Assembly (NCBI RefSeq): GCF_001949145.1
Contig: NW_019091366.1
Span: 2,015,601 to 2,079,600 of the forward strand
Direction: 5' to 3'
DNA from: Acanthaster planci
Lineage: Eukaryota; Echinodermata; Asteroidea; Valvatida; Acanthasteridae
Length of the DNA: 64,000 nucleotides
In this document: in pieces, positions 34,309 through 45,359 of the stretch
How positions within the stretch are numbered: position 1 is the stretch's first letter
Layout: the number at the start of each line of letters is the position of its first letter
The notes under the pieces: generated by a model
Database searches by the model: none
Seen by the model: the letters and a program-made list of their open reading frames with translations, nothing else
What the model was told of the DNA's origin: nothing
Program-made: the position numbers and the translations under genes

Positions 34309-34334
34309 ATGCTAATGCAATTTGCATATTCATG
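34309..34334. promoter_or_regulatory. Octamer-type (POU) motif cluster
   Basis: Within 26 bases lie ATGCTAAT, ATTTGCAT (34320-34327) and the inverted repeat ATGCAA-T-TTGCAT, followed by TATTCATGA. These are octamer and octamer-like sites bound by POU-homeodomain factors. AT-rich context makes chance matches easier. Confidence 0.3.
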
Positions 34335-34551
34335 ACAGAACTATAATGTCATCCAAGGCACTGAATCTCACTGTTGCACTGATTTGTGCACAGAAACTTT
34401 GTAGATTTTTTTAACCACTGCTGTGTAAGTATATAGCAATAATCCAGCAAAAATCCTTTTAGCAAAGATAGATAGCAAATTTGGGATTCACAATTTGAAC
34501 ATGAAAACTTGCAACCTGAACCACGTCTTCCTAGATTTACATCAAAGCAAA

Positions 34552-34566
34552 AGCGCCCTCACTTGG
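34552..34566 (-). promoter_or_regulatory. CTCF-like motif (weaker)
   Basis: Reverse complement CCAAGTGAGGGCGCT keeps the GAGGGCGCT core but departs from the CCACNAG part of the consensus. Confidence 0.2.
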
Positions 34567-34942
34567 CCAGAAATGCTTGGTCAATTATTAATGTTTGAAA
34601 AAGTGCACCATTCAGTTCATGTAACTCCAAAAAGATGTCAAACAGTCTTCATACATGGAAGAAGAGTACAGAGATACACAAAAAGGGATTCTAAGAAAAG
34701 TTCATTTCTTGGTTCCTTTAAGAAATAGATATATAACCATACTTGTACATGTAACTAACAGTCTAACGGAGACCTTGGACTGGTTCAAAATTAAAGTTTA
34801 TGATGGGCATTGCCAGAGTGGATTTCTTTTTACAAACAGATGTAAGTGTGGGGGGTGAACAATGGTTGGATGTCGCAATGTAATGTACGTGTAGACTGCG
34901 TCCACTAGGCTCATGCACATGTACATGTATGTGGTCATGCAG

Positions 34943-34996
34943 TGACTTTGGTGATTGAAATGACTTTGGTGACTGCAGTGACTTTGGTGACTGCAG
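34943..34996. repeat. 18-bp tandem repeat, three copies
   Basis: Three units of tgactttggtgactgcag; the first differs in its last bases (attgaaa) and the other two are identical. The minus-strand frame over it reads LQSPKS repeats and is a by-product. Confidence 0.95.
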
Positions 34997-34999
34997 TCC

Positions 35000-37650
35000 C
35001 TTCACTGCCCTATGAAACATTGTTTATTCGACTAATTCTCAGCGTTAAATTGTTGCATGAAAAGGAAACACAAATTTGAAGGTAAAATTGAAAACCACCA
35101 GTAGGCCTACTACGCAAATTCATGGAAAAGTGCATTTTGAGGGCCACAATTGCGGCAGAATGCAGATCGACCTCGCCGGCGCATCAGGAACGTCCTGTGG
35201 TCCATGGATTTTTGTGAGACAAATGACATGAGCTGCACTTTGACAGTTAAAAAATAAACAGTCACAATGCGGCCAATTGTGACAAAGTGCAGTACATGTA
35301 TATACACATCTTATACACCACCTTTAAGAAAAGTTTACAAGGGGCTGAGCAGAACAACTGTATTTGAAGTAATGGCGATGGAACGATGTCAAAGTGGGGG
35401 GGTTAAACCATCGGGCATCACCCATTAAAGGACCTGCTAACAGTGAGGGGGACCAGTGACCCCACCCCCTTCCATTGCCAGTGATTTGAAGCAAGTACAA
35501 GTACACAAAACAGCAGCTCGGGTAAGGCAGACTAGTGATCATGGGAATCCATGTTGCAACTGAAATCGAATTTTAAAATTTTACAATTCAAGCTTACAAG
35601 TAACCTCACTGAAGCTGAATTACACACGTAATTACAATCCATAAAAATACACCCTGCATGTACATGTACATCTCAGAAATTATTAAAAGGTGACGTTTCC
35701 CAGAAAAAAGTCTCATTTCAATCCTGACCCCACTTTATCCAAATACCACAGAGAGAAGGAGTCCTTTAGAATATTGGATCCAAGAGTAAGAGGATCATCT
35801 GTCTAAAACTGACGAACCAGAGAAACAAATGCTATACTATATAGAACAACCCCTCCTTGCTCTAATTAACCCAGATACTTGTATAATAGGGCACCTTCAC
35901 TGCCCACCGCCTCTCCCCTGACACCTCCACCCCCTTAATGAAGCCACTTCAATCATCTTGACAATTGAGAAGCATCAGAGTTTCCCACTGTGGTATTGAG
36001 ACCTGACGAGAGAGGTTAGAACTGGTAGGTCCTTCAATGTGCCTATAAATATATTCCAACCATGCAAGCTACAGCAGAGGCCACGCGGCATATACATGTA
36101 CTTTGTTCATTCTCAAAGACAAAAAGGCTGGCTAGTATGATTTACAATCATTCTCGTGTCAAAACACCATACACGTACTTGGGTCATTCTATAAACGCTG
36201 AGTCCATGTTACTCCTGACCTATGTTATTGGACATGGAAATATCTTAGAAATTAGTTTTAGATTTTTCTTATTTGGCAAAGTAAAGCATGTTTCTAAACT
36301 TACAAAATCATGTCATATGTGACAGGGACGCAACAAAATCAAGAAGTTACAGAATGATCCACTTGTTCAACTCCCTATTCCTTTGTGATTTTTCTTAGTT
36401 TGTTTTTCAAGTAAATGTCCAAACGTTGGATAAACACTTGAATATTACAAACTAAACCTAGGGTGTACCCATACATTACTCTTCAATCATTGGATTCCTG
36501 GTCCATCTGTAGAAATTTTCTGAAATATTCCTGACATCTAAATTGTTGCATGATCTAATGTTGCCACGGTAACTTATTAAATACTGGTCTTCTGCATTGC
36601 TGGTCGGATTGAATTGTAGAAAAACAAGAAATATAAAATCTTGCTTTGCGTAACCAAGGGCATATATTCTTTTTAATGCCACATTACAAATTTTTTTAAA
36701 GTTGGTAGTTCTCAATAATGATCTAATATTTAATATCTGGACAAATACAAAACATTGTAATGCAGACATATCAATAGGACAGCAAAGATGTAATGGGGAC
36801 ACTCAAATTTCACATGGCCCAATTACTCAATACAAACAACAAATTTTCCACAAATTAGAAACAAACATTTGAAGTTTGTACAATCAACCTTGATCTATTT
36901 TCCCTGATACAAAAATGAATATATGTAAACACAAATAAACAAGGTATTACTTGGCAAAAGCTGACTTAAGCTTTGAGTTAAGAATTCAAGGAGGTACGGA
37001 CAACCCTGATGTCAGTGATTACCTGGGGCTGGGTGGTTGTAGGTATCTCCGCTCAAAGCATATGTCATGCTAATACGATCACATCAGGAGATCAGTCAAG
37101 CTTACACAGATTGGCTATCCTTACCATTGATTGCCGATAAACAATGGACAGCTCATGGTCACAGATTCTGGGGGAAAAACTGTACCAGGGTTGGGGCCTA
37201 TGGGTTAAACAACCTCTCCAAGATAACATCTACATGAATAGTATTGTAAGGTACAACTAAGTTTACATTTAGGATGGAACCGAAAAACTCTTTTGATTCA
37301 GAAATTTCACATGTCGGCACAAAATGCACTTCCCGATAGTCTAGGATTCTTATAAACAGTAGTAACATGTTAACAACATGGCCAGAAGTTACTGAATAGA
37401 TAAGTCAAGAGTATGTGACTGGATCCCATTTTCTTAGTTATTTTGTTCTAGACTACATTCCATGTACCGTTGAATGAGCAAATTGAGCCCTTTCTTTTGA
37501 TAAAAACGGACATTATGTGGGTGAAAATGTGAATCATTCCAATTAATTCATACTGTCCAAGATTCTTTTAAAGGCTTTTTAAAAACTTATGTGACCTCTA
37601 CCACATTTTTAAATTGCGTCTTTCATTTCTCTGAAATGTGAGTTTGTTTT
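35000..37650. other. No gene seen
   Basis: AT-rich with a TAGGCCTA palindrome near 35103 and several TACATGTA copies. No supported exon, transposon end or structured repeat. Confidence 0.45.
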
Positions 37651-37658
37651 TCTCTCAG

Positions 37659-37784
37659 AGCAGCAGACTAAGCAACGAGCTGTGCCTCAAGTGCCCTGCT
37701 GAAGGCTACGTACTGTACAAGGCCAGCACCCCATACTCCAACCTTTGCCCCTTCACATTCCCAATCCACTCACATCATCCATGA
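37659..37784 (+). CDS. Candidate terminal exon, 41 codons (plus)
   Basis: A strong acceptor (tgagtttgtttttctctcag) ends at 37658. The frame starting at once runs 41 codons to TGA at 37782-37784 and begins SSRLSNELCLKCPAEGYVLY. The CxxCPxxGY spacing recalls cysteine-rich modules such as the ephrin-receptor-like fold, but one half-motif is not enough to assign it. The other two frames stop early. The segment is clearly GC-richer than its neighbours and the GC-rich character continues to about 37930, which could be 3' untranslated sequence. Chance remains possible. Confidence 0.25.
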   Translation, partial: SSRLSNELCLKCPAEGYVLYKASTPYSNLCPFTFPIHSHHP

Positions 37785-37799
37785 CATCACGTACACCAT

Positions 37800-40700
37800 G
37801 CTCGGCCACAAGTCAAGAGACCGTGTCTCAAAATAGATCAACGTGCCAGCCTGCCTGCCTACCATCGTCACTTCTTCTTTTTTCAATCCGCCTTGGCCAC
37901 TAAATTCCGAACCCTTCCGACAGCAAGCCTTAAGATCTCTACATCATATTTGAGGTTAGGAGCTATATTTGTTTGCATCATGTCTTGAAGCAGGTGCAAA
38001 GGAAGGAACTAAATCTGCAACTGCTCTAATCATAGACCGCTCCGGGCTCTTTTCAACGCTATTTCTATATTTCTTTTTTAGGAATATTCACCTGCTTCTA
38101 TAAGCACATGTGCCATTGTTAAATCAGACAAGTGCAGACAGTCACAGGTTTTGAGAGATTAGATTGAATCTCATACCTCTTCAGCAAAAACTGCTGTGAC
38201 TTTTTTCCCATGAGGCACAAAAGTAAATAGGCTAAGTGAACGTAGGTGTGAAAAATAATCATGTCAGTGATTAAAGTTGACAGATAGTTCTTTCGACTTG
38301 GAAAAAAAGAATGCTAAATCTTTGAATGTACTTGGCATTCTATACTGAGAAAAACTGGGTCGGTTTTACTGGAAATCAAATACATACATGTACGTGTAGA
38401 CTGAAAATAAAAAATTTGTAACGTGGAAGACAGAACAAAACAGTTACGAGGAGAATGGTAACCTTGTACACTGCATTTAATGACATGCATCTCATTCCAA
38501 CATGAGCAATATACCGGTATTGTACACGTAGAAAATAAGCCTTCTTCAAGGCCTAAATCACAGTTTTCATAAATCATTGTTTCTACACAGCATGTGTATG
38601 CTCATTGATTGGAGGTCCTGTATTAGCCTTGCCTACTAGAGGAATTAAGAACAAATTCCTGAGTTCCAAGAGCTGAGCCTGAACCTACGTCATGTTTGTA
38701 ACTAATCTACAGAATTGCTCATGTTGGAGACAGACAATTCATGTGGTGCTGCTAGCCAAGTTGAAAATCAGACTTCAGGAAAATGCTCTCTGAAGAAGGA
38801 AAGCAAATGTAGTATGCTAAGTGGACTTTACAGGGTAAAAATGGATTCCATACTGACGGCTAAATTGCACATTGGCTCATATTTCTTTTGTGAAAACAAC
38901 AAAAAAATAAACTTCAAACATAGCTTAGAGGTGAAAGAAGAATTTCTTCATTAAAAAGAGTTACCATCCGTTATACACATGCAAGCAGAGATACTCCAAT
39001 ACTGGGCAAACGCTAACCAAGTATTGTAAAATATCAAAGGGCAATCACACGTGGTGTTTGATCGGAAACGAGGCACAGTGAAGTCTTGGAGATAAAAGCC
39101 CCTGCAATGCTAAACATAAACACTAAATGTTACCAAATATACCGACCAGCTGCAGGGAACTATGTTAAAACAATAACACAGAGCCAAGGGGGATATCATG
39201 TAATTGAGTTGATCAGTTGGACTGACGCGTAATCTTGATGCAATTCACCTTGCACTGACGGCAGGTGCATTCTAGGTCTGTCCCTCACCAAAGCAGTATT
39301 AAACTTGGTTCCATGCTTTCAACCACCGGGATGTGTTGAGAACACTCACAATTAATGAATCCGTACCTAAAACTTGGAGTAGATTGGATGCTACCGCTGT
39401 AATGATGAACCACTTTAGATACATGTACATCATGTCACATATTGCACAGTTGTATTTCTTTTGTAGAATCATTTATAAACGAAATAGTTCCAGTCCCTAC
39501 TGAATCACATCCTAGTTTTCATCCAAAGGATCATTACTGTGTACTAATTAAAAAAAAGCCATTGAACTGTTCTCTATTCCTGTCTAACACCTTTATTTAT
39601 AATGATGAAAGGGACAGTACCAGGGAAAGGTTATACTCGCTATTGATTTCCAGCAATATTTGTCTGGCAATGAAGCCAACCAACAGGTCAGACACAATAC
39701 TTTTTTCCTCTCAGAAAAAACTCGGCCTGTTCCCTCTCACCTCTCTCCCCCATCTCCCTCCCGTCAACCTGAGACAAAGAGGCAAAGTGGACTGTGTGGA
39801 GGAGATGCCAGGGAGAACAATCAATTCTTCCTCAATGTTCCTATCTTGCAGTGATTGGATCTCCTCGTGACATCCACATGCAGCACTGTCTGCCATTTGT
39901 TTAATCCTCTGGTAGAGAGCTGTGAAAGTTATCGATCCAGCGGGCACACAGGAAGACCAATCAAAAAAACACTGCGTCCTACCATCCACGACATTTGGGA
40001 GACACCGATTCCAGATGGCTGTCACCTCGCCAGGAAAACGGCGAGTTATTGAACTGAGAGACAACTTGAACGTTTGCCCAAGGCCCTCCAAAACCAGCCC
40101 CCCCCCAAAAAAAAAAGTGGTAGGAGAGGATCAGACTGTCCACTGCTCGGGGAAAAAGGGTAAAACTGACACTTATAAACCAAATTCTACTCATGCCTGT
40201 TAGTGTACATAAATATGAGCACACTGTAAATGAAATAAATGATAAATTATCAATCCCAGCCTTACAATATTCCCTCAAATACAGTATTTAACATACTCAG
40301 GACTTCAGGAACTAACCCTTTCAAATTGAAGCTATTTTTTGTTACAAAATAGAAGTATTCACCTGTGCAAGCCTTCAACAAATTCCTTTATTCAGATGCA
40401 GTGACTCAACCATCAAGCTGCAGCTGAATACCTAGAGTTTTTTATAAGCATGTTTCTCGAGGATGATCATGGGTTACGCCATGATCAAAAAGGCATGCAT
40501 GTATCAGTAAGATCACCAAAAAATGTATTTTTGTGTGTTGGTGTGCAACAAAAAATTATATACACAACAGAAAATAAATTACAAAATGACTTCAATACCT
40601 GAAAAATATAATCTAAACTGAACCAAAGATTTTACTAATGCATGTACATGTACTCACCTGTTGGTAGAGTTATAATACCAAGCACATGAGCAGGTAGCAA

Positions 40701-42185
40701 GTGGAATTGATGTACGACAGAAGAGATATATGTAAAACAAAGAGAAAAAGATCATGTTACAAAGAGTGATAGTGGAGATCACCCAAAACTTGGTTTTTTC
40801 CTTCATATTTGGGAACTTTCATCAAAACAGAATAAAGGTGTTGATGTTTTCCTGCAAAGAAAACCATGCTTTTCTGATACAAGAGGTAACAATTCCTGCA
40901 GGCAATGCTTTGAAAAACATTCAACATTTCAAAGTAGAGAGAGAGGGATAAAATCACGCTGTCCTTCGTAATCTCCCACAGTTATTTGCAATCTTCCAAA
41001 TCTCATCCACATCCAAAACCATCCAGTAACTACATGTACATGTAAATTCAATATGTACTTAAACTATGGGCATCAAACTCCTGTGAAGTCACAGTGACTG
41101 TAAGCGCTGCACCCTCTGGTCACAAATCCACCACACTACTGCCAAGCTATGGTATGAAATACAAGCAGAACTCGTTCTTGTACAAGTTAAAACTCACAAC
41201 TTAGCCACACGCGCGTGGGTCTGTGAACAGTAACAACTGTTTATCTCAAGATATATCTGCATGCACATGTTTACACATCCTTACATGTACATATGTATGT
41301 GTACATGTATCAAAGAGAAATAGAAATATCAAACCAAATGGACAAAAGTGAGTGGAAATTTTAATTTGTACTGCATGGCTTTCACATCAGGTATTCGGTG
41401 CTCACATCTGTGAGGCATCTCTTTACTTATTATCCACAACAGCAAGGGGATGGAATTTCATTAAGAAAGGGTTTTTATTAACTCCAAACACAATGTGAAC
41501 AGGTGGCTATAGGGATGAATTAGTCACACATGAATTCACTCCATTGATCTCTGTCAAATCATAGTCAAACTATGTTGCAAACTATCTTCCATTTTGTGTA
41601 GCAGTATGGATTTTTTCCTGGCAATGGAATCTAGTTAAACTAGGACTCATCTTCGGCTAATGACAGTGATGCAGGTTTGAATGACAATCACATCCATCAG
41701 ATGCATCAGGGACTTGAGCGAGAAAATGGCTAGGGAAATGCTTGAACCCAAGATTGTAAGTAGGGCAACTGAAATATGACAAACTCAATCAAGTACAGCT
41801 TGATGAATTACAAGAGGTTTGGAATAATGAGGGTAGTTTCTTCCATCTCAGAAGGGACAGTTTGATACAGTAAATCCTCAGAATCTTGATGGAAAGTAAA
41901 AATGGTGCTTTGAATAAGATTGAGTACTGCAGAACCATACATGTCTCTTTGAATAAGAAAGGGAATTGCTTCTCATAAATTCTTTGTAGATTATAGGAAA
42001 CAGAACGACAGAGTAAGTCATGAAATGATGAAAAGCAGTTGTTGATCAAAACTTTTTACCAACCAGAGAACCTGACAAGAATTTCAATAGTTCCAAAATT
42101 TATCACGGGAATATTAATCAAATAAAAGAGATCAAAACGCGGGCCATCAATAATAGCATAACCGCGTCAGTTATCATTTAAGAAC
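37800..42185. other. No gene seen
   Basis: Contains TACATGTA clusters (for example 41031 and 41284), a C/A homopolymer junction near 40100, and overlapping random-looking frames near 39442-40278. Nothing here is supported as a gene. Confidence 0.45.
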
Positions 42186-42189
42186 ATAT

Positions 42190-42377
42190 TATGGCACGTC
42201 ACCCCGAAGGCGCTCCCTAAAGGCCCTCTTCAGGGTACAGCATCACAGGAGGATTCTCACCCAGCTTTTGGCAGGCATGTGGAACAAACAGTTCATCGGC
42301 CACTGCTCGACCACCACGGAAGTGCCATACTGTGCAAGAGAAAACTGGACAACCAGCAGATTGGCTGGCTTCAACAG
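42190..42377 (+). CDS. GC-rich exon-like island, strand uncertain
   Basis: A patch noticeably richer in G and C than the surrounding DNA. On the plus strand a fair acceptor (ggattctcacccag, ending near 42265) and a good donor CAACAG|GTAGTT (exon end 42377) bracket about 112 bases, open in more than one frame, one reading HVEQTVHRPLLDHHGSAILC. On the minus strand an equally good pair exists (ttttctcttgcacag and AGCTGG|GTGAGA). Multiple open frames follow from the base composition, so neither strand can be chosen. It could be a coding exon, an untranslated exon, or a conserved noncoding element. Confidence 0.2.
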
Positions 42378-42379
42378 GT

Positions 42380-43366
42380 AGTTTTCAAACTTGTCTCTAA
42401 GTTCTTTTCAATTTGAAAACAGAGCATTTAACCTACTTGTTATATTTCATTTCATGTGGTCCTTACCCTTGAGTACTTCCCTTAAAAAGTCAAAAAAGGT
42501 TGCTCATCCACTTGATATATGTTTTCCCAGCATTCCTACTGCTGCACACAAGATTAAAGAGCTGAATGACTTCCCTCCTATTAATATGCATGCCAATTAC
42601 AACCAATCAATGATGAGCATATTTGCAATGAACATCTTGTTGCATCAAGGTCACCTGGGTCATAAAAAGCATCCTGGCTAGGCTGGAATTATCTGCTTTG
42701 TTCATTCCGTTCAATTCTCATTGAACTGGGAGAACAAAAGTCTTGACTTGTACCATCGTTGTAACAAGCCAGTAAAGTGCAGAATCATCAAGTTAAATTA
42801 GGATTAAAAGGCATTATAATCAAACCAGTTTGGATTACATGTAGACGATGTAGTTCTTCTGAGGACAGTAACGTCTGTGTCTTAATTGCCAGAGTACGGT
42901 AACCTGAATTATGATTCAGCTAACAAGCACTCAGCTAAAAGTACAGCTTTGAAAAGTTTGCTTCAGAATACGCGCTGGAAATTAATCATAAAGCCATTTC
43001 CACACCGTAGCACCACAATATGATAAACTCAATACTTGACAGTTTCAACAAAAGATTCCCCCAAGCTCAAAGGGAAAAATTCATGTCAAGGGGATTTTGA
43101 CACTCAGAATTACCAGACAACACAAAAACTAGGAGCTAGAGGACCTTTCATGAGCTGGGAGAGCTTTTTCTATCGAACAACAATCCTACTTGTGCATGCA
43201 CCTGGGAGTCGGACTGAAATACTGACTGTGTGTGCCCCCCTAGCCTGGTGTTCTTTCATACCATCCCATATGGTATCTGTAATGAAATAGTCTGGCATGG
43301 GTCCAGGCTGGCCTTACAGAATCAGTGGCATTGCATGCATTGGGGTGTCCACCTAAGCCTTCAGTT
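42380..43366. other. No gene seen
   Basis: AT-rich. A small inverted repeat, ATACCAT/ATGGTAT, lies near 43259-43277 within a stretch bounded by agcctgg and ccaggct, possibly the relic of another small foldback element, but arms are too short to call. Confidence 0.4.
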
Positions 43367-43522
43367 AGTCACCACTGGCTACATACATGTCTGACTTCGG
43401 TACATGGCTTGAAATTATGCATGAGTCTACGGTAAATGGCTGTAGCCACTTCCCGTAGAGTCATGTGTAATTTCAAGCCACACACGTAGACATACCAAGT
43501 CAGACATGGCCACTGAGAGACT
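43367..43522. mobile_element. Long imperfect hairpin element
   Basis: The left arm (43367-43432) runs through catgtctgactt, ggcttgaaatta and gagtctacgg. The right arm (43453-43522) is its reverse complement with indels (ccgtagagtc, taatttcaagcc, aagtcagacatg). The 20-base centre itself holds TGGCT-gt-AGCCA, so a nearly continuous stem-loop is possible. It has no coding capacity. This is a foldback MITE or, if transcribed, a structured RNA of about 155 nt. Confidence 0.85.
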
Positions 43523-43529
43523 ACCAGTT

Positions 43530-45200
43530 CATGTACTACGAGCAATTACCACAGTGGAATACATGAGCAGAGGTACATGTACATGAACATGTATATGATG
43601 TATGTACTTGTAGTAGACAGTACCATGGTAGATATGAAACCAATATGTATTTTGTTTGGAGAAAAACATTTTGACAATATTTTGGCCTTCAAAACATCAT
43701 ACACAGGTGTAATAGTCTACAGTACCTGTACATTTACTGTGCAGGAAGCATGAATACATCTAAAGTAGGATATAAAGGTCATTTTAAAGGAGTAAATCGT
43801 ACTTTTTATTCAGTGGCAACCTTCTTCATATTTGTACATCTTGCACCTCCTGTGACACAAGGGTTTAGGCTATTCCTCCAATTTGTTTCCAAGTCATTAA
43901 AAATAGGGCGACCAGTAAATGCAATAACGGCTAATGAATGACCCAATTACATACTGTCACAACCACAAACAGTGAAATGAACGTTACTCGTGCAATTAAT
44001 AATCAACCAGAATCGGCGGCAACGATGAAAAGATCAGCGCATAAAGGTCTTGCCCTTCAGAACGTTAACCAAACCGTCTCCGTGTAATGTTGACCGAGGA
44101 ACGTGCGCAGGTACCTCGATCATCAAGGGTTCGGGGCTGTGTAATCATATCTCTTAACCTGACAACAGTTGGCTGGCTGGTCACGAAACCACACACTGAC
44201 ATTAACAGCTTGGCATGATGTTCTTCTTGTGGTGGTCACTGGCAAGGTGAGATAACTGAAAACTGATTCTACCAGTCAAACACTCTGTGGTACAGATCGC
44301 CATGTTTTGCAAGGAATAGGCCAGGCCAGGGTGTTTACCATGTAAAGTCTGAGGACTTTTCTTCTCTGCAAAATAACAGTTACCCAATGTGTCTACATAC
44401 ATGTAGGTCTCTTATGTCTAATTAATGTAAACAGCCTTGAGGACTCAGACACAAAGGGGTGATATTTCTGATAAATGTCCCATTTTCGATGTTATTCTCA
44501 CAGCAGAGATCTTTCAGCCAATAAAAAATTTGTACCCACTTCATACATTAAAATTTTGAAAATCTTAAACCCTCTGAAATATTTGTTAAAAATTCCTTGC
44601 AAATGGAAGCACTCAGAAGATAACGAGCAACATGACAAGCATGCTCTTCATACAATTCTCCAATCTTCAAACGAAAGCGATGGCGTCATATTTCAGATCA
44701 TGACATGTTTCCATCTGTGACTTTGTAAATTTCAAACTGACTGGTGTGAGTGAATAATGAAAGCTAGGCAGCAAACTTGAAGGATCTACACGATTGTTAT
44801 CATAAATGAAATATGATATACTAATAGATTTCCCAAGGCACCACAAACCAACAGAGTAGCTTCAGGAACTTGGGAATAAGAGGCTTCAATGTTTACATTT
44901 CAAGCTTGAAAAAAGACAGTGACGAAGCGCTGTAATTTGATCTGATGCCATGTCAAATGCAAGAACCATATTTCCAACACATACATCTATAAAAGAGAAC
45001 ATGTACACATATGCCAATTGTTCTAACTGCTAACAAATTTAAACACTCCAGAGAAATCCTAGATTCACAACAGTTTTGGCGTGTTTTTTACAATGATTTG
45101 GAATTTTCACACTGACTTGTACAGTGTTTACACACAACACAGTGAACACATGAACATCAAACTTATCACACAGTTACACGTATAACGTATCTCATCTCTC
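43530..45200. other. No gene seen
   Basis: A cluster of TACATGTA-like words near 43575-43610 follows the hairpin element. The rest is unremarkable AT-rich sequence. Confidence 0.45.
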
Positions 45201-45207
45201 CCCACAG

Positions 45208-45357
45208 CATCAAGTTATCTCACCCTTGTCAATACCAAATCCTCAGGCTCAAGATATCTCAAATAATCCCAGGATGCGGGATAATGACAAAAACCTCGCT
45301 GGCTCCACACCACAGTTAGCCAATCGCGAATCCACAGAGAAAAAGTATACGTCATGA
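45208..45357 (+). CDS. Candidate terminal exon, 49 codons (plus)
   Basis: A strong acceptor, gtatctcatctctccccacag, ends at 45207. The frame starting at once runs 49 codons to TGA at 45355-45357. It begins HQVISPLSIPNPQAQDISNN and continues polar and charged, as in a disordered C-terminal tail. A second frame is open for 38 codons. An AATAAA lies about 490 bases downstream (near 45844), at a plausible distance for polyadenylation. No domain or homologue is recognised, and no matching upstream exon has been identified. Confidence 0.26.
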   Translation, partial: HQVISPLSIPNPQAQDISNNPRMRDNDKNLAGSTPQLANRESTEKKYTS

Positions 45358-45359
45358 TA

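Noticed and set aside
39442-39870. 142-codon plus-strand frame
   Set aside because: Overlapped by comparable frames on both strands and without codon periodicity or splice context.
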